Assembly: GCA_030673965.1 (NCBI GenBank)
Contig: JAUTCN010000004.1
Location: forward strand, 1 to 64,000
Source: Fusobacterium sp. JB019
Lineage (GTDB): Bacteria; Fusobacteriota; Fusobacteriia; Fusobacteriales; Fusobacteriaceae
Direction: 5' to 3'
DNA: 64,000 bases
Below the pieces are notes generated by a model that searched no databases, was not told the origin of the DNA, and was given only the letters and a program-made list of their open reading frames with translations. A program made the position numbers and the translations under genes. Positions 1-9,911 of the stretch are shown piece after piece. Each line of letters opens with the position of its first letter. The first letter of the stretch is position 1.

Positions 1-726
1 AGACAACTTGTTAAAATAATTAGAGAAGAAGGAGCTATGAAAGCTATTATCACTTCTGAAGATTTAACAGAAAAAGAACTAGCTGAAAAATTTAACAGTT
101 TTGATAATTCAAAAGCTGTCAGTGAAGTTAGTACAAAAGAAATTTATAAAATTCCTGGTTCTGGTAAAAAAGTTGGTGTTATGGATTTTGGAATAAAAAG
201 AAATATCCTTAGAAATTTTGAAAACAGAAACTGTGATCTTGTTGTTTTCCCATGGAATACTACAGCAGAAGAAATTTTAAAATATGACTTAGATGGTTTG
301 TTCTTATCTAATGGACCTGGAGATCCTGCTGATTTAGAAGATGTTATTTCTGAAATTAAAAAAATAGTTGGAAAACTACCAATAGCTGGAATTTGCTTAG
401 GACAACAATTATTAGCTTGGGCTTTAGGAGGTTCTACAACAAAATTAAAATATGGTCATAGAGGTTGTAATCATCCAGTTAAAGATTTAGATAGAAATAG
501 AATCTATATTACTTCTCAAAACCATGGATATGTAGTTGACAAAGTTCCTGATTCTATGAGAGTTACTCATATTAATCTAAATGATAATTCTATTGAAGGT
601 CTAAGAAGTGATGATTTACATATTATGAGTGTTCAATACCATCCTGAGGCTTGGCCTGGACCAGAAGATAACAACTATTTATTTGATGACTTCTTAGAAT
701 TATTCGAATATAAATTTAAAAAATAA
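1..726 (+). CDS. carA: carbamoyl-phosphate synthase small (glutaminase) chain, 3' part
   Basis: C-terminal 241 codons of CarA, which hydrolyses glutamine and channels ammonia to CarB for carbamoyl phosphate used in pyrimidine and arginine synthesis. The frame is open from base 1 and the residues before the first ATG at 37 (RQLVKIIREEGAMK) match the usual CarA sequence, so the start lies outside the window. The class I glutamine amidotransferase domain is visible: FLSNGPGDP oxyanion region, AGICLGQQLLAWALGG with the nucleophile Cys, and QYHPEAWPGP with the catalytic His-x-Glu. Followed 59 bases later by carB, so the two subunits are almost certainly cotranscribed. Family call is secure; only the 5' end is missing. 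Confidence 0.95.
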   Translation, partial: RQLVKIIREEGAMKAIITSEDLTEKELAEKFNSFDNSKAVSEVSTKEIYKIPGSGKKVGVMDFGIKRNILRNFENRNCDLVVFPWNTTAEEILKYDLDGLFLSNGPGDPADLEDVISEIKKIVGKLPIAGICLGQQLLAWALGGSTTKLKYGHRGCNHPVKDLDRNRIYITSQNHGYVVDKVPDSMRVTHINLNDNSIEGLRSDDLHIMSVQYHPEAWPGPEDNNYLFDDFLELFEYKFKK

Positions 727-785
727 CTATAAATTGTAGGATATTTATTGATTTTAATTATTAATATTTAAATTGGAGGGTTTTA

Positions 786-3700
786 ATGATAGATAAAAAT
801 ATAAAGAAAACATTAGTTATAGGTTCTGGACCAATAATAATAGGACAGGCTGCTGAGTTTGATTACTCTGGAACTCAAGCATGTGAAACTTTGAAAAAAG
901 AAGGTATTGAAGTTGTATTAATAAACTCTAATCCTGCAACAATAATGACAGATAAAGCTGTTGCAGATAGAATTTATATAGAACCAATTACCGTTGAATT
1001 TGTTGAAAAAGTAATTGAAAAAGAAAAACCTGATTCAATACTTGCTGGTATGGGAGGACAAACAGCTTTAAATATGGCTGTTGAACTTAAAGAAAAAGGT
1101 ATCTTAGATAAATATAATGTTAGAATTATAGGAACTTCTATCGAATCGATAAAGAGAGGAGAAGACAGAGAACTTTTCAGAGAAGCTATGGAGAAAATAA
1201 GCGAACCTATTATCGAAAGTAAAATTGTAGAAAGTTTAGAAGAAGGATTCGATGTAGCAAGATCAATTGGTTATCCAGTTGTAGTAAGACCTGCTTATAC
1301 TTTAGGAGGAACTGGTGGAGGTTTTGCTCATAATCCAAAAGAACTAGAAGACATTTTATCTAAAGGATTAAGCCTTTCTAGAGTAGGACAAGTTTTAATA
1401 GAAAAATCTATTCTAGGTTGGAAAGAAGTGGAATATGAAGTTGTTAGAGATAAAAATGGTAACTGTATAACAGTATGTAATATGGAAAATATTGATCCTG
1501 TAGGTATTCATACTGGAGACTCAATTGTTGTAGCTCCTTCTCAAACATTATCTGATAGAGAATATCAAATGCTTAGAACATCTGCTTTAAAAATTGTAGA
1601 TGAAATCGGAGTTGTAGGAGGATGTAATGTTCAATTTGCTCTAAATCCAAAATCTTTTGAATATGCTATTATAGAAATAAATCCTAGAGTTTCTAGATCT
1701 TCTGCTCTAGCTTCTAAAGCTACAGGATATCCAATCGCAAGAGTTGCTACTAGACTTTCTTTAGGTTATACTCTTGATGAAGTAAAAAATGAAGTTACTG
1801 AAAAAACTTATGCTTGTTTTGAGCCAACACTAGACTATATAGTAGTTAAAATTCCTAAATGGCCTTTCGATAAGTTTAAAAAAGCTAATAAAAAATTAGG
1901 AACAAAAATGATGGCAACAGGTGAAATCATGGCCATTGGAAATAATTTTGAAGCTGCCTTACTTAAAGGGTTACGTTCTTTAGAAATTGGAAGATTTAAC
2001 TTCAACCATCCTTCTGTTAGCAAAATGTCAATGGAAGAACTTAAAGCAGCTGTTGTAAAACCAGACGACATCAGAATATTCATTGTAGCAGAAATGTTAA
2101 GAAGAGGTTATATTAAAGAAAAATTACAAAGAATAACAGGTATCGATAAATTCTTTATGGAAAAACTAGAATGGATTGTTAAACAAGAAGAAATTTTAAA
2201 GAAAACTAAATATAAAGATTTTAAACCAGAATATCTAAGAAAATTAAAAAAGAAAGGCTTTTCTGATAAAGGAATTTCTGAATTCATGAATGTTTCAGAA
2301 AAAGATATCGAAAGAAAAAGAAAAGAAAATAATATTTATCCAGTTTATAAAATGGTTGATACTTGCGCTGGAGAATTCGCAGCAGATTCATCTTATTACT
2401 ATTCAACTTACGACGAGTATGATGAAGTAACAGTATCTGATAAAAGAAAAATAATAGTTATCGGTTCTGGACCAATAAGAATAGGACAAGGAATTGAATT
2501 TGATTATTGTACTGTTCACACTGTTAAAACACTTAAAAAACTAGGTATTGAAAGTATTATAATCAACAATAATCCTGAAACAGTATCTACTGATTTTTCA
2601 ACAGCAGATAAATTATATTTTGAACCATTAGTTACTGAAGATGTTATGAATATAATAGAAAAAGAAAATCCTGAAGGAGTTATCCTTCAATTTGGAGGTC
2701 AAACTGCAATTAAACTTGCTAAAGAATTAGCTAGACGTAATATTAAAATACTAGGAACTTCCGCTGAAAAAATTGACGAAGCTGAAGACAGAGAAAAATT
2801 TGAAGAAATGATGGAAGAATTAGATATTAAAAGACCTAAAGGAAGAGCTGTATGGGATGTAAATCATGGTATTGAAATCGCAAATGAAATTAAATATCCT
2901 GTTCTTGTAAGACCATCATATGTTCTAGGTGGACAAGGAATGGAAATTTGCCATGATGAATATAATTTAGTTAAATATCTAGAATCTTCTTTCGATAGAG
3001 ATCCTGAAAATCCTGTACTAATTGACAAATATCTAAATGGTATTGAACTTGAAGTAGATGCTATCTGCGATGGAGAAAATGTAATTATTCCTGGGATTAT
3101 GGAACATTTAGAAAGAGCAGGAGTACATTCAGGAGATTCAATAACTGTTTATCCTCAACAAAACCTATATGAAGGAACTGAAGAAGAAGTTTTAAAAATT
3201 TCTAAACAAATTTCTAAAGCTCTAGAAATAAAAGGAATGATGAATATCCAATTTATAGCTTACGAAAATGAACTATATGTTATAGAAGTTAACCCAAGAT
3301 CTTCAAGAACAGTTCCATACATATCTAAAATATCAGGTATGCCAGTAATAGAAATAGCTACAAAAGTAATTTTAGGTCAAACTTTAGAAGAAACTGGATA
3401 TAAACCTGGAATTTATAAAAAGCCTAATTTAGTAGCTGTAAAAGTTCCAGTTTTCTCAACTGAAAAACTTGGAGATGTTGAAGTTTCTTTAGGACCAGAA
3501 ATGAGATCTACTGGAGAAGTCCTAGGGGTTGGAAATACAATAGATGAAGCTATTTATAAAGGATTACTAGCTGGTAAAAGAGTTAATAAAGTTTCTGATA
3601 AAAATATTCTTCTTACAATAAGAGATAAGGATAAAGAAGAGTTCTTACCTATTGCTAAAGAATTAATTGATTTAAACTGTAAACTATTTGCAACAGCTGG

Positions 3701-3992
3701 AACAGCTAAATTCCTTCAAGAAAATAATGTTGAAGCTTCAAAAATAAATAGAATAGGAGAAAATTCTCCAAATATTCTTACAGCTATACAAAATAAAGAT
3801 ATTGATTTAATTATAAACACCCCAACAAAAGCAAACGATGCTCAAAGAGATGGATTTAAAATGAGAAGAACCGCTATTGAATATGGAGTGGAAGTTCTTA
3901 CTTGTTTTGATACTCTTAACGCTATAATTAAAACAGAAAAGAAACATTTTAAAGATAAAGAATTAGATATTTTCGATATCTCTAAAATTTAG
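786..3992 (+). CDS. carB: carbamoyl-phosphate synthase large chain
   Basis: CarB, 1068 residues, the normal full length. It makes carbamoyl phosphate from bicarbonate, ammonia and two ATP. The internal duplication typical of the family is clear: two ATP-grasp halves, each opening with a GSGPIIIGQ / GSGPIRIGQ loop (about residues 13 and 560), with [20 protein letters not shown] and [20 protein letters not shown] repeats, and a C-terminal MGS-like allosteric domain (AGTAKFL, INTPTK). The ATG follows a GGAGG at the correct distance. It is downstream of carA and is closed by a terminator at 4028-4062. No PyrR-binding site or other regulator could be seen, because the operon's 5' end is outside the window. 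Confidence 0.97.
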   Translation: MIDKNIKKTLVIGSGPIIIGQAAEFDYSGTQACETLKKEGIEVVLINSNPATIMTDKAVADRIYIEPITVEFVEKVIEKEKPDSILAGMGGQTALNMAVELKEKGILDKYNVRIIGTSIESIKRGEDRELFREAMEKISEPIIESKIVESLEEGFDVARSIGYPVVVRPAYTLGGTGGGFAHNPKELEDILSKGLSLSRVGQVLIEKSILGWKEVEYEVVRDKNGNCITVCNMENIDPVGIHTGDSIVVAPSQTLSDREYQMLRTSALKIVDEIGVVGGCNVQFALNPKSFEYAIIEINPRVSRSSALASKATGYPIARVATRLSLGYTLDEVKNEVTEKTYACFEPTLDYIVVKIPKWPFDKFKKANKKLGTKMMATGEIMAIGNNFEAALLKGLRSLEIGRFNFNHPSVSKMSMEELKAAVVKPDDIRIFIVAEMLRRGYIKEKLQRITGIDKFFMEKLEWIVKQEEILKKTKYKDFKPEYLRKLKKKGFSDKGISEFMNVSEKDIERKRKENNIYPVYKMVDTCAGEFAADSSYYYSTYDEYDEVTVSDKRKIIVIGSGPIRIGQGIEFDYCTVHTVKTLKKLGIESIIINNNPETVSTDFSTADKLYFEPLVTEDVMNIIEKENPEGVILQFGGQTAIKLAKELARRNIKILGTSAEKIDEAEDREKFEEMMEELDIKRPKGRAVWDVNHGIEIANEIKYPVLVRPSYVLGGQGMEICHDEYNLVKYLESSFDRDPENPVLIDKYLNGIELEVDAICDGENVIIPGIMEHLERAGVHSGDSITVYPQQNLYEGTEEEVLKISKQISKALEIKGMMNIQFIAYENELYVIEVNPRSSRTVPYISKISGMPVIEIATKVILGQTLEETGYKPGIYKKPNLVAVKVPVFSTEKLGDVEVSLGPEMRSTGEVLGVGNTIDEAIYKGLLAGKRVNKVSDKNILLTIRDKDKEEFLPIAKELIDLNCKLFATAGTAKFLQENNVEASKINRIGENSPNILTAIQNKDIDLIINTPTKANDAQRDGFKMRRTAIEYGVEVLTCFDTLNAIIKTEKKHFKDKELDIFDISKI

Positions 3993-4027
3993 CTTGATTA
4001 TTTAAACAAAATAGGTATAATAAAAAC

Positions 4028-4066
4028 AAAGAAGTTGTTTCTCTAAATGAAACAACTTCTTTATAA
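4028..4066 (+). terminator. Rho-independent terminator after carB
   Basis: Perfect 13-bp inverted repeat AAAGAAGTTGTTT (4028-4040) and its complement (4050-4062) around a 9-base loop, followed by a short T/A-rich tail. It lies 36 bases after the carB stop codon and 70 bases before the next start, so it ends the carAB transcript. Confidence 0.8.
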
Positions 4067-4131
4067 CTTTAAATAATTATTTTCAGTCTAAATTATTAGA
4101 TAACAAATTTTTATTTTTTAGGAGGTTTTAC

Positions 4132-4833
4132 ATGTATAATTTTAATAATGATGGTTATTCGCTTAACCAAGATGTATCTACAAACAATAAGCTTTTAAGG
4201 TCCGCTTTTTCATATATGGTGCTTGGACTTTTAGTTACTTTTTCAGTTCCAGCTTATATATTATTTTTCAATCAATATTTTTTAGGAACTATTTTTAAAT
4301 TTTATCTTCCTATTATTATTGGAGAATTTGTGTTAGTTATTACTCTTTCTGCTGGAATAAATAAAATTTCTAAATCCACTGCAGCTTTTATGTTTTTTCT
4401 TTATTCCTTTTTAAATGGACTTCTTTTTTCATTAATTGGAGCAGCTTATAATTTAGATGTAATATTTTATGCTCTTTTAACAACTATTGTTATGTTTGCT
4501 GTCCTTGCTATTTATGGATACACTACAAATGAAGATTTAAGTAAATATGGTGGCTTTTTAAAAACAGGTCTTATTTCTTTAATTCTTATGAGTTTAATAA
4601 ACTTATTTTTCAAAGTTCCTAGTTTATATTGGATGGTTACTATTTTAGGTGTTGTTCTTTTTTCTGCTTTAATTTGTTTTGATGTTAACAGAATTAAAAG
4701 AATGACCTATCAAATTTCATCTGGAAATGAAGAAGCTGTTGGAAAAATGGGAATAATTGCTGCTTTAACACTTTATTTAGATTTTATCAATTTATTCTTA
4801 TATCTTCTAAGAATTTTCTCTAGAAAAAAATAA
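4132..4833 (+). CDS. Bax inhibitor-1/YccA family integral membrane protein
   Basis: A 233-residue, very hydrophobic protein with about seven predicted membrane spans. The pattern fits the BI-1/YccA (UPF0005) family: a short hydrophilic N-terminus (residues 1-20), spans from the YMVLGLLVTF stretch, an internal TAAFMFFLYSFLNGLLFS segment, and a C-terminal IAALTLYLDFINLFLYLLRI segment that is the most conserved part of the family (Asp in the penultimate helix). Members act as pH-sensitive calcium leak channels or as partners of membrane proteases such as FtsH; the substrate here cannot be told. ATG preceded by AGGAGG. It stands alone between two terminators. Confidence 0.85.
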   Translation: MYNFNNDGYSLNQDVSTNNKLLRSAFSYMVLGLLVTFSVPAYILFFNQYFLGTIFKFYLPIIIGEFVLVITLSAGINKISKSTAAFMFFLYSFLNGLLFSLIGAAYNLDVIFYALLTTIVMFAVLAIYGYTTNEDLSKYGGFLKTGLISLILMSLINLFFKVPSLYWMVTILGVVLFSALICFDVNRIKRMTYQISSGNEEAVGKMGIIAALTLYLDFINLFLYLLRIFSRKK

Positions 4834-4840
4834 TAATTTT

Positions 4841-4868
4841 AAAAGAGCAAAAATTTTTGCTCTTTTTT
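4841..4868 (+). terminator. Rho-independent terminator after the BI-1 gene
   Basis: Perfect palindrome with 13-base arms AAAAGAGCAAAAA and its complement (4841-4866), ending in a run of T. Lies just after the stop codon at 4833. Confidence 0.85.
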
Positions 4869-4928
4869 TATTAAAGAAATTTTAATTATTTACTTTTTTT
4901 TTACAATATGGTATCTTTATACTTAGGG

Positions 4929-4947
4929 ATATAGTATATTACTATAT
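4929..4947. promoter_or_regulatory. palindrome upstream of the Na/Pi cotransporter gene
   Basis: Inverted repeat ATATAGTA-TAT-TACTATAT (8-bp perfect arms, 3-base centre), 36 bases before the start of the Na/Pi cotransporter gene. Its symmetry and position suit a repressor operator or phosphate-type regulation, but no T-run follows, so it is not a terminator. AT-rich palindromes can arise by chance; assignment as an operator is inference. Confidence 0.4.
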
Positions 4948-4983
4948 TATTAATGGGTAAAAATTGAATATTTAGGAGGTAAA

Positions 4984-6612
4984 ATGTATTTAGACATTAT
5001 CTTTAAAGTCGTAGGGGGATTGGGGATTTTCCTTTACGGTATGGACAATATGTCTGGTGGAATGCAAAAGCTTGCAGGTAAAAAATTAAAAAAAATACTT
5101 GCTGCTCTGACCACAAACAGATTTATTGCTATTTTTATGGGATTTTTTGTTACAATGCTTGTTCAATCATCTTCTGTTAGTACAGTTATGACGATTGGTT
5201 TTGTTAATGCATCTTTGCTTACATTAAAACAAGCCTTAGGAGTTATTCTTGGTGCTAATATTGGTACCACAGTAACTGGTTGGTTACTAGTTTTGCATTT
5301 AGGTAAGTATGGACTTCCTATAGCCGGAATTGCTGCTATTGCCTTTGTTTTTGTGAAAAAAGATCGTTCAAAAACAAAAGCACTTACTATTATGGGATTT
5401 GGACTTATTTTTTTAGGATTAGAATTAATGAGTAATGGTTTAAAACCAATTCGTTCTATGCCTGAATTTTTAAATCTATTTAAACTATTTGTAGCTGATT
5501 CATACTTTGGAGCTTTTAAAGCTGCTCTTGTTGGAGCATGTATAACCGCTGTTGTACAATCATCTTCAGCTACTCTAGGAATTACTATAACACTTGCATT
5601 ACAAGGATTAATTGACTATCCTACTGCTGTTGCACTTGTTCTAGGAGAAAATGTAGGAACTACAATAACTGCTTTTTTAGCAACTTTAACTGCTAATACC
5701 AATGCTAAAAGAGCTGCCTATGCTCATAGTATTATTAATATCGTTGGGGTTTGCTGGGTTATTTCTATATTTCCTTATTATCTAAAAATTCTAAATTTAG
5801 TTGTTGATTCTACTCAAAATATTACTGTTGGTATAGCAACCGCTCATACTATGTTTAATATTTTAAACGTTTTATTATTCACCCCTTTTGTAGGACCTTT
5901 ATCTAAACTACTGAAATTTTTGGTGAAAGACGATGGAAAGCAAGACAATAAAGTTACTAAACTAGATTCTCTTATGGTTGCTACTCCAGGGGTTGTTGTA
6001 GAACAAACCAAAATAGAAATTTTAACTATGGGACAATATATAAAAGAAATGCTATTTTCTTTAGAAGAAATTTTTGCTAAACAAAAAGAAATTTCAGAAA
6101 ATAAAATAGAAAGATTACAACATGTAGAAGACAGTTTAGATTTATACCAAAAAGAAATTACAGATGTTAACTTTATGATTTTAAATAAAGATTTAAGTGA
6201 CAATCTTATTGAAGAAACTAGAAAAAACTTAGATGTTTGTGACGAATATGAAACTATCAGTGACTATTGTCTTCGTATTGCTAAAGCTTTAAAAAAAATT
6301 CAAGATAACGAAATTCAACTTACTGAAGTAGAAAGAAAAATTTTATTTAAATTAAATGAAAGTATTGAACTATTATTCAGAGAAGTAAATATTTCTTTTG
6401 AAGCTAAAGATAAAGAAAGATTCCTTAAAGCGATTACAAAAGCTAATAAAATAACATCTGACTTTAAAAAAGCAAGAGAATATCATTTGAAAAATGCTTC
6501 TCAAGCTGGAGTTCCTGTTATGTTAAGTACTGGTTATATGGATATACTAAATTACTATAGAAGAATAAGAGATCATTTATTTAATATTATTGAAGTATTT
6601 ACAAGATTATAA
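4984..6612 (+). CDS. Na/Pi cotransporter family protein with C-terminal PhoU-like domain
   Basis: A 542-residue inner-membrane transporter of the NptA/PNaS family, expected to import phosphate with sodium. Two inverted family repeats are visible, each with the diagnostic QSSS motif: LVQSSSVSTVMTIGFVNA (about residues 60-78) and VVQSSSATLGITITLALQG (about 186-204), each followed by GxNxGTT (GANIGTT, GENVGTT). From about residue 350 to the end the protein is helical and charged and resembles a PhoU domain, a common fusion in this family. ATG with AGGAGG upstream. Monocistronic, with a palindrome upstream (4929-4947) and a terminator downstream. Confidence 0.92.
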   Translation: MYLDIIFKVVGGLGIFLYGMDNMSGGMQKLAGKKLKKILAALTTNRFIAIFMGFFVTMLVQSSSVSTVMTIGFVNASLLTLKQALGVILGANIGTTVTGWLLVLHLGKYGLPIAGIAAIAFVFVKKDRSKTKALTIMGFGLIFLGLELMSNGLKPIRSMPEFLNLFKLFVADSYFGAFKAALVGACITAVVQSSSATLGITITLALQGLIDYPTAVALVLGENVGTTITAFLATLTANTNAKRAAYAHSIINIVGVCWVISIFPYYLKILNLVVDSTQNITVGIATAHTMFNILNVLLFTPFVGPLSKLLKFLVKDDGKQDNKVTKLDSLMVATPGVVVEQTKIEILTMGQYIKEMLFSLEEIFAKQKEISENKIERLQHVEDSLDLYQKEITDVNFMILNKDLSDNLIEETRKNLDVCDEYETISDYCLRIAKALKKIQDNEIQLTEVERKILFKLNESIELLFREVNISFEAKDKERFLKAITKANKITSDFKKAREYHLKNASQAGVPVMLSTGYMDILNYYRRIRDHLFNIIEVFTRL

Positions 6613-6614
6613 AC

Positions 6615-6646
6615 AAAAGAGAGAATTTACTTCTCTCTTTTTTATT
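6615..6646 (+). terminator. Rho-independent terminator after the Na/Pi cotransporter gene
   Basis: AAAAGAGAGAA (6615-6625) and its exact complement (6631-6641) around a 5-base loop, followed by T-rich sequence, immediately after the stop codon. Confidence 0.88.
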
Positions 6647-6680
6647 TTATTGCTTATTTAAATAATAAATGATAATATAA

Positions 6681-6704
6681 AAAGAGCGACATTAGCCGCT
6701 CTTT
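6681..6704 (-). terminator. Rho-independent terminator after the symporter gene
   Basis: AAAGAGCG (6681-6688) and complement CGCTCTTT (6697-6704). On the minus strand the hairpin follows the stop codon at 6729 by about 25 bases and is followed by TTTTATATTA. Confidence 0.75.
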
Positions 6705-6728
6705 AAAATTAACTATTAATATTATTTT

Positions 6729-7904
6729 TTAATTATTTTCCTTTAATGTATGCCCTGCAAATCTATTTACTATTATTGCTAAAGCACCGTCACCTGTTAC
6801 ATTACAAGCAGTTCCAAAACTATCTTGTGCTAAATAAAGAGCTATCATTAAAGATAATAATTCAGGTGGGAATCCTAGCATTGTATCTAGTAATCCTAAT
6901 GCTGCCATTACAGCTCCTCCTGGAACTCCTGGAGCAGCTACCATTGTAACTCCTAGCATTAGTATAAATCCAAAGAACATTGTAAATGAATAATTCATTC
7001 CATTTAACATCATTACAGCTAATGAACAACTTGTTAAAGTTATAGTTGATCCTGATAAATGAATTGTTGCAAATAATGGTACTGCAAATTCTGCAACTCC
7101 TTCATTTACACCATTATTTTTAGTAGACTGTAAAGTTACTGGAATTGTTGCAGCTGATGATTGTGTTCCTATTGCAGTGAAATATGCAGGAATCATTTTT
7201 CTTATTAAAGAAATTGGATTTTTTCCTCCCAATGTTCCAGCTACAAAATATTGTAATAGAATAATAGACCAATGTAATATTATTACTATTCCAAACACTC
7301 TTGCAAATACGCTCATTATTGTTTCAACTTGACCTGCATAAGTCATGTTAGCGAAAATTCCACAAATATGAAGAGGTAAAAATGGAATAATTATAACTTT
7401 AATAATTCCCTCTACTATTCCTTGGAATTCATTCATAACATTTTTTATAGCATCACTTTTTGAAGCAGCAACTCCAATCCCAATTACAAATGCCATTAGT
7501 AAAGCTGTCATAACTCCCATAATTGGTGGCATATCAACTTTAAAGAATCCGCTTACTAAAGCATGTTCTGGATTAGATGCATCTAAATGTAATGAACCTA
7601 CTTTCAAGAAAGAAGGGAATATTGCACTGTCTACAAAAAATGCTATTGATCCTGATATAACAGTAGAGCAATAAGCAACAAGTGTAGCTACTCCTAATAA
7701 TTTACCAGCATTGGAACCTAAATCTCCAATCCCTGGAGCAACAAACCCTATTATAATTAATGGAATTACGAATCCTAAGAAGTTTCCAAAAATACCATTA
7801 AATGTAGCTAATAATTCAACAATAAATAATACTCTCATTTTACCTATAATTATACCGATTATTATACCGATTATCAATTTAGGTAATAGACCTAGTTTTT
7901 TCAT
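6729..7904 (-). CDS. dicarboxylate/amino acid:cation symporter (DAACS family)
   Basis: A 391-residue membrane protein of the SDF/DAACS family (relatives GltP, DctA, SstT), which imports acidic or neutral amino acids or dicarboxylates with Na+ or H+. The serine-rich re-entrant loop is seen as GTQSSAATIPVTLQSTKN, followed by VPLFATIHLSGSTI, the counterpart of the family's PLGATINMDGTA ion/substrate-binding stretch. The second re-entrant loop is AAPGVPGGAVMAALGLL. It is somewhat shorter than the usual 410-430 residues. Start ATG preceded by GGGAGGAG. Expression probably depends on the promoter/operator array at 7961-8000. The exact substrate cannot be told from sequence. Confidence 0.88.
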   Translation of the reverse strand: MKKLGLLPKLIIGIIIGIIIGKMRVLFIVELLATFNGIFGNFLGFVIPLIIIGFVAPGIGDLGSNAGKLLGVATLVAYCSTVISGSIAFFVDSAIFPSFLKVGSLHLDASNPEHALVSGFFKVDMPPIMGVMTALLMAFVIGIGVAASKSDAIKNVMNEFQGIVEGIIKVIIIPFLPLHICGIFANMTYAGQVETIMSVFARVFGIVIILHWSIILLQYFVAGTLGGKNPISLIRKMIPAYFTAIGTQSSAATIPVTLQSTKNNGVNEGVAEFAVPLFATIHLSGSTITLTSCSLAVMMLNGMNYSFTMFFGFILMLGVTMVAAPGVPGGAVMAALGLLDTMLGFPPELLSLMIALYLAQDSFGTACNVTGDGALAIIVNRFAGHTLKENN

Positions 7905-7960
7905 AAAATCTCCTCCCTATAAACCATATTAATTAATAGTTAATTCCGATTCTTAAAAAA

Positions 7961-8000
7961 AATGTACAGAAAGGAACCTTTCTATACAATTTTCTATACA
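7961..8000 (-). promoter_or_regulatory. promoter with embedded operator-like repeats for the symporter gene
   Basis: On the minus strand TTGTAT (7984-7989) and TACATT (7961-7966) are 17 bases apart, a plausible sigma-70 promoter for the symporter. A 26-bp inverted repeat, TGTACAGAAAGG-AA-CCTTTCTATACA (7963-7988, 11 of 12 pairs), lies across the -10, the spacer and most of the -35. A third half-site TTTCTATACA (7991-8000) repeats the one at 7979-7988 exactly, 12 bp further on. This looks like a repressor-binding array between divergent genes. The regulator is not identified. Confidence 0.55.
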
Positions 8001-8062
8001 CTAATATATACACCATATTAGAAGAAAATGCAAGTTATTTTAATAAAATTTTGGAGGTAATA

Positions 8063-9856
8063 ATGATAAAAGGAAACACTCATGGAATAAAAAGCCATAT
8101 CTTAAAAGAACTAGATGAACTTTTAAACGAAAAAATTGAAAAACAATTTTTCATAAAAAAAGAACTTATTTTTAGAATTTCTGAAATTAGTTCAAAAATT
8201 AACAAAGAAATTAGTATTACTATTAATAGAAATGGTAAAATTATAGACATTAATATTGGAGATAATAGCAGTGCTTCTATTCCTAATATTTCTTTTAAAG
8301 AAAAAAAACTTAGTGGTTATAGAATTATCCATACACATCCTAATGGAAACTCTAAACTTTCTGATGTTGATATTTCAGCTCTTATAGAGCTAAAATTAGA
8401 TTCAATGATTGCTATAGGAATAGATCCTGATGGAAAGATTACAGGTATTAACTTTGCTTTCTGTAAAATTAAAAATAATAATTTTTATCACGAAGAATTT
8501 ACAGTTAAAAATATTGAAGCTGTCGAAGAATTTAATTATTTAGCGAAAATTCAAGAAATTGAAAAAGAATTAAAAAACAAAGAAAATACTGAAGATGACC
8601 AAGAATATGCTATTTTAGTTGGTAGAGAAAGTAAAGATAGTCTTCTTGAACTGAAGGAATTAGGAAAAGCTTGTGATATAGAAACTGTTGATATTATGTT
8701 ACAAAAAGGAACCAATATAGATAAAAAATTCTATATTGGAAAAGGGAAAGTAGCTGAATTATCCCAATTAAAACAAATTAGATCTGCTAATTTAATTATT
8801 TTTGATGAAGAACTTTCAGGAATTCAAATAAGAAATCTTGAAGAAGCTACAAATTGTAAAGTTATAGATAGAACTTTTTTAATTTTAGAAATTTTTGCAA
8901 GAAGAGCTAAATCTAAAGAAGCTAAAATTCAAATTAAATTAGCCAAGCTAAAATATGAAAGTGCTCGTTTGATCGGTCTTGGAACTACCTTATCTAGAAT
9001 AGGAGGAGGAATTGGAAATAGGGGGCTTGGAGAAACTAAATTAGAATTAGATAGAAGAAATATTAAAGATAAAATTTCTTCTCTAAAAAAAGAACTTACA
9101 AAAATTAAAAATATCAGAACAGTTCAAAGAGAAAAAAGAGAAAACTCTGGAATCGGTAAAATTTCTCTTGTAGGTTATACAAATGTAGGTAAATCAACTC
9201 TTAGAAATCTAATTGTTAAAGAATATTGTGATGAAAATACAGCTAAAACAGAAAGTGTTCTTGCTAAAAATATGCTATTTGCTACTTTAGATACAACTAT
9301 TAGAGTTATAAAATTAAATTCTAACAAAGAAGTTGCATTTATTGATACTGTTGGATTTATTAGAAAATTACCTCATGATTTAATAGAAGCTTTTAAATCA
9401 ACTTTAGAAGAAGTTATTTATTCAGATGTTTTAATTCATGTTGTTGATGTTTCTAGTGAAAATTTACATCAAGAAATAGAAGTTGTTGAAAAAGTATTAA
9501 AAGAATTACAATCTGATGATAAGCCAACTATACTAGCTTTAAATAAAACTGATTTAGTTACAGAAGATAAACTTAAAGAAATTAAAGAAAAACTTAATAA
9601 ATATAATCTTATTGAAATTAGTGCTAAAAATAACATTAATATAGATACTTTACTTGATACTGCTAGTGATTTGCTTCCCAATACAAACAAAGAAATCGAG
9701 TACTTAATACCATATAGTGATACCTCTATTTCTTCATATTTACATAATAATTCAGCTATTTTAGAAGAAGAGTTTTTAGCTAATGGAATAAGAATAAAAG
9801 CTCTAGTTGATGAAAAAACTTTTAATAAATATAAAAAATTTATGATTTTATCTTGA
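8063..9856 (+). CDS. hflX: GTPase HflX with N-terminal JAMM-like extension
   Basis: HflX binds the ribosome and splits stalled or heat-damaged 70S particles using GTP. The start is set at ATG 8063 (597 residues), because an in-frame TTG at 8051 overlaps the GGAGG at 8053-8057. Residues 180-350 hold the glycine-rich HflX domain (IGGGIGNRGLGETKLELDRR) and residues 371 on hold the G domain: GYTNVGKST, DTVGF, NKTD and SAK. The first ~170 residues are an extension absent from the 426-residue E. coli protein; it contains HTHPNGNSKLSDVD (H90, H92, S100, D103), the spacing of a JAMM/MPN+ zinc motif. GTPase identity is secure; the role of the extension is unknown. Confidence 0.92.
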   Translation: MIKGNTHGIKSHILKELDELLNEKIEKQFFIKKELIFRISEISSKINKEISITINRNGKIIDINIGDNSSASIPNISFKEKKLSGYRIIHTHPNGNSKLSDVDISALIELKLDSMIAIGIDPDGKITGINFAFCKIKNNNFYHEEFTVKNIEAVEEFNYLAKIQEIEKELKNKENTEDDQEYAILVGRESKDSLLELKELGKACDIETVDIMLQKGTNIDKKFYIGKGKVAELSQLKQIRSANLIIFDEELSGIQIRNLEEATNCKVIDRTFLILEIFARRAKSKEAKIQIKLAKLKYESARLIGLGTTLSRIGGGIGNRGLGETKLELDRRNIKDKISSLKKELTKIKNIRTVQREKRENSGIGKISLVGYTNVGKSTLRNLIVKEYCDENTAKTESVLAKNMLFATLDTTIRVIKLNSNKEVAFIDTVGFIRKLPHDLIEAFKSTLEEVIYSDVLIHVVDVSSENLHQEIEVVEKVLKELQSDDKPTILALNKTDLVTEDKLKEIKEKLNKYNLIEISAKNNINIDTLLDTASDLLPNTNKEIEYLIPYSDTSISSYLHNNSAILEEEFLANGIRIKALVDEKTFNKYKKFMILS

Positions 9857-9881
9857 TTTTAATGCTAAAATATGATAAAAT
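9853..9881 (+). promoter_or_regulatory. promoter of the pyr operon
   Basis: TTGATT (9853-9858), 17-base spacer, TAAAAT (9876-9881). The -35 overlaps the hflX stop codon. Transcription would begin near 9888, a few bases before the leader-peptide ribosome site CGGAGG at 9901. Confidence 0.7.
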
Positions 9882-9911
9882 CGTAAAAATGTAAAAAAAA
9901 CGGAGGTAAAA

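Noticed and set aside
5844-6203. 119-codon minus-strand ORF within the Na/Pi cotransporter gene
   Set aside because: Antisense to the PhoU-like half of a clear gene and lacking initiation signals.
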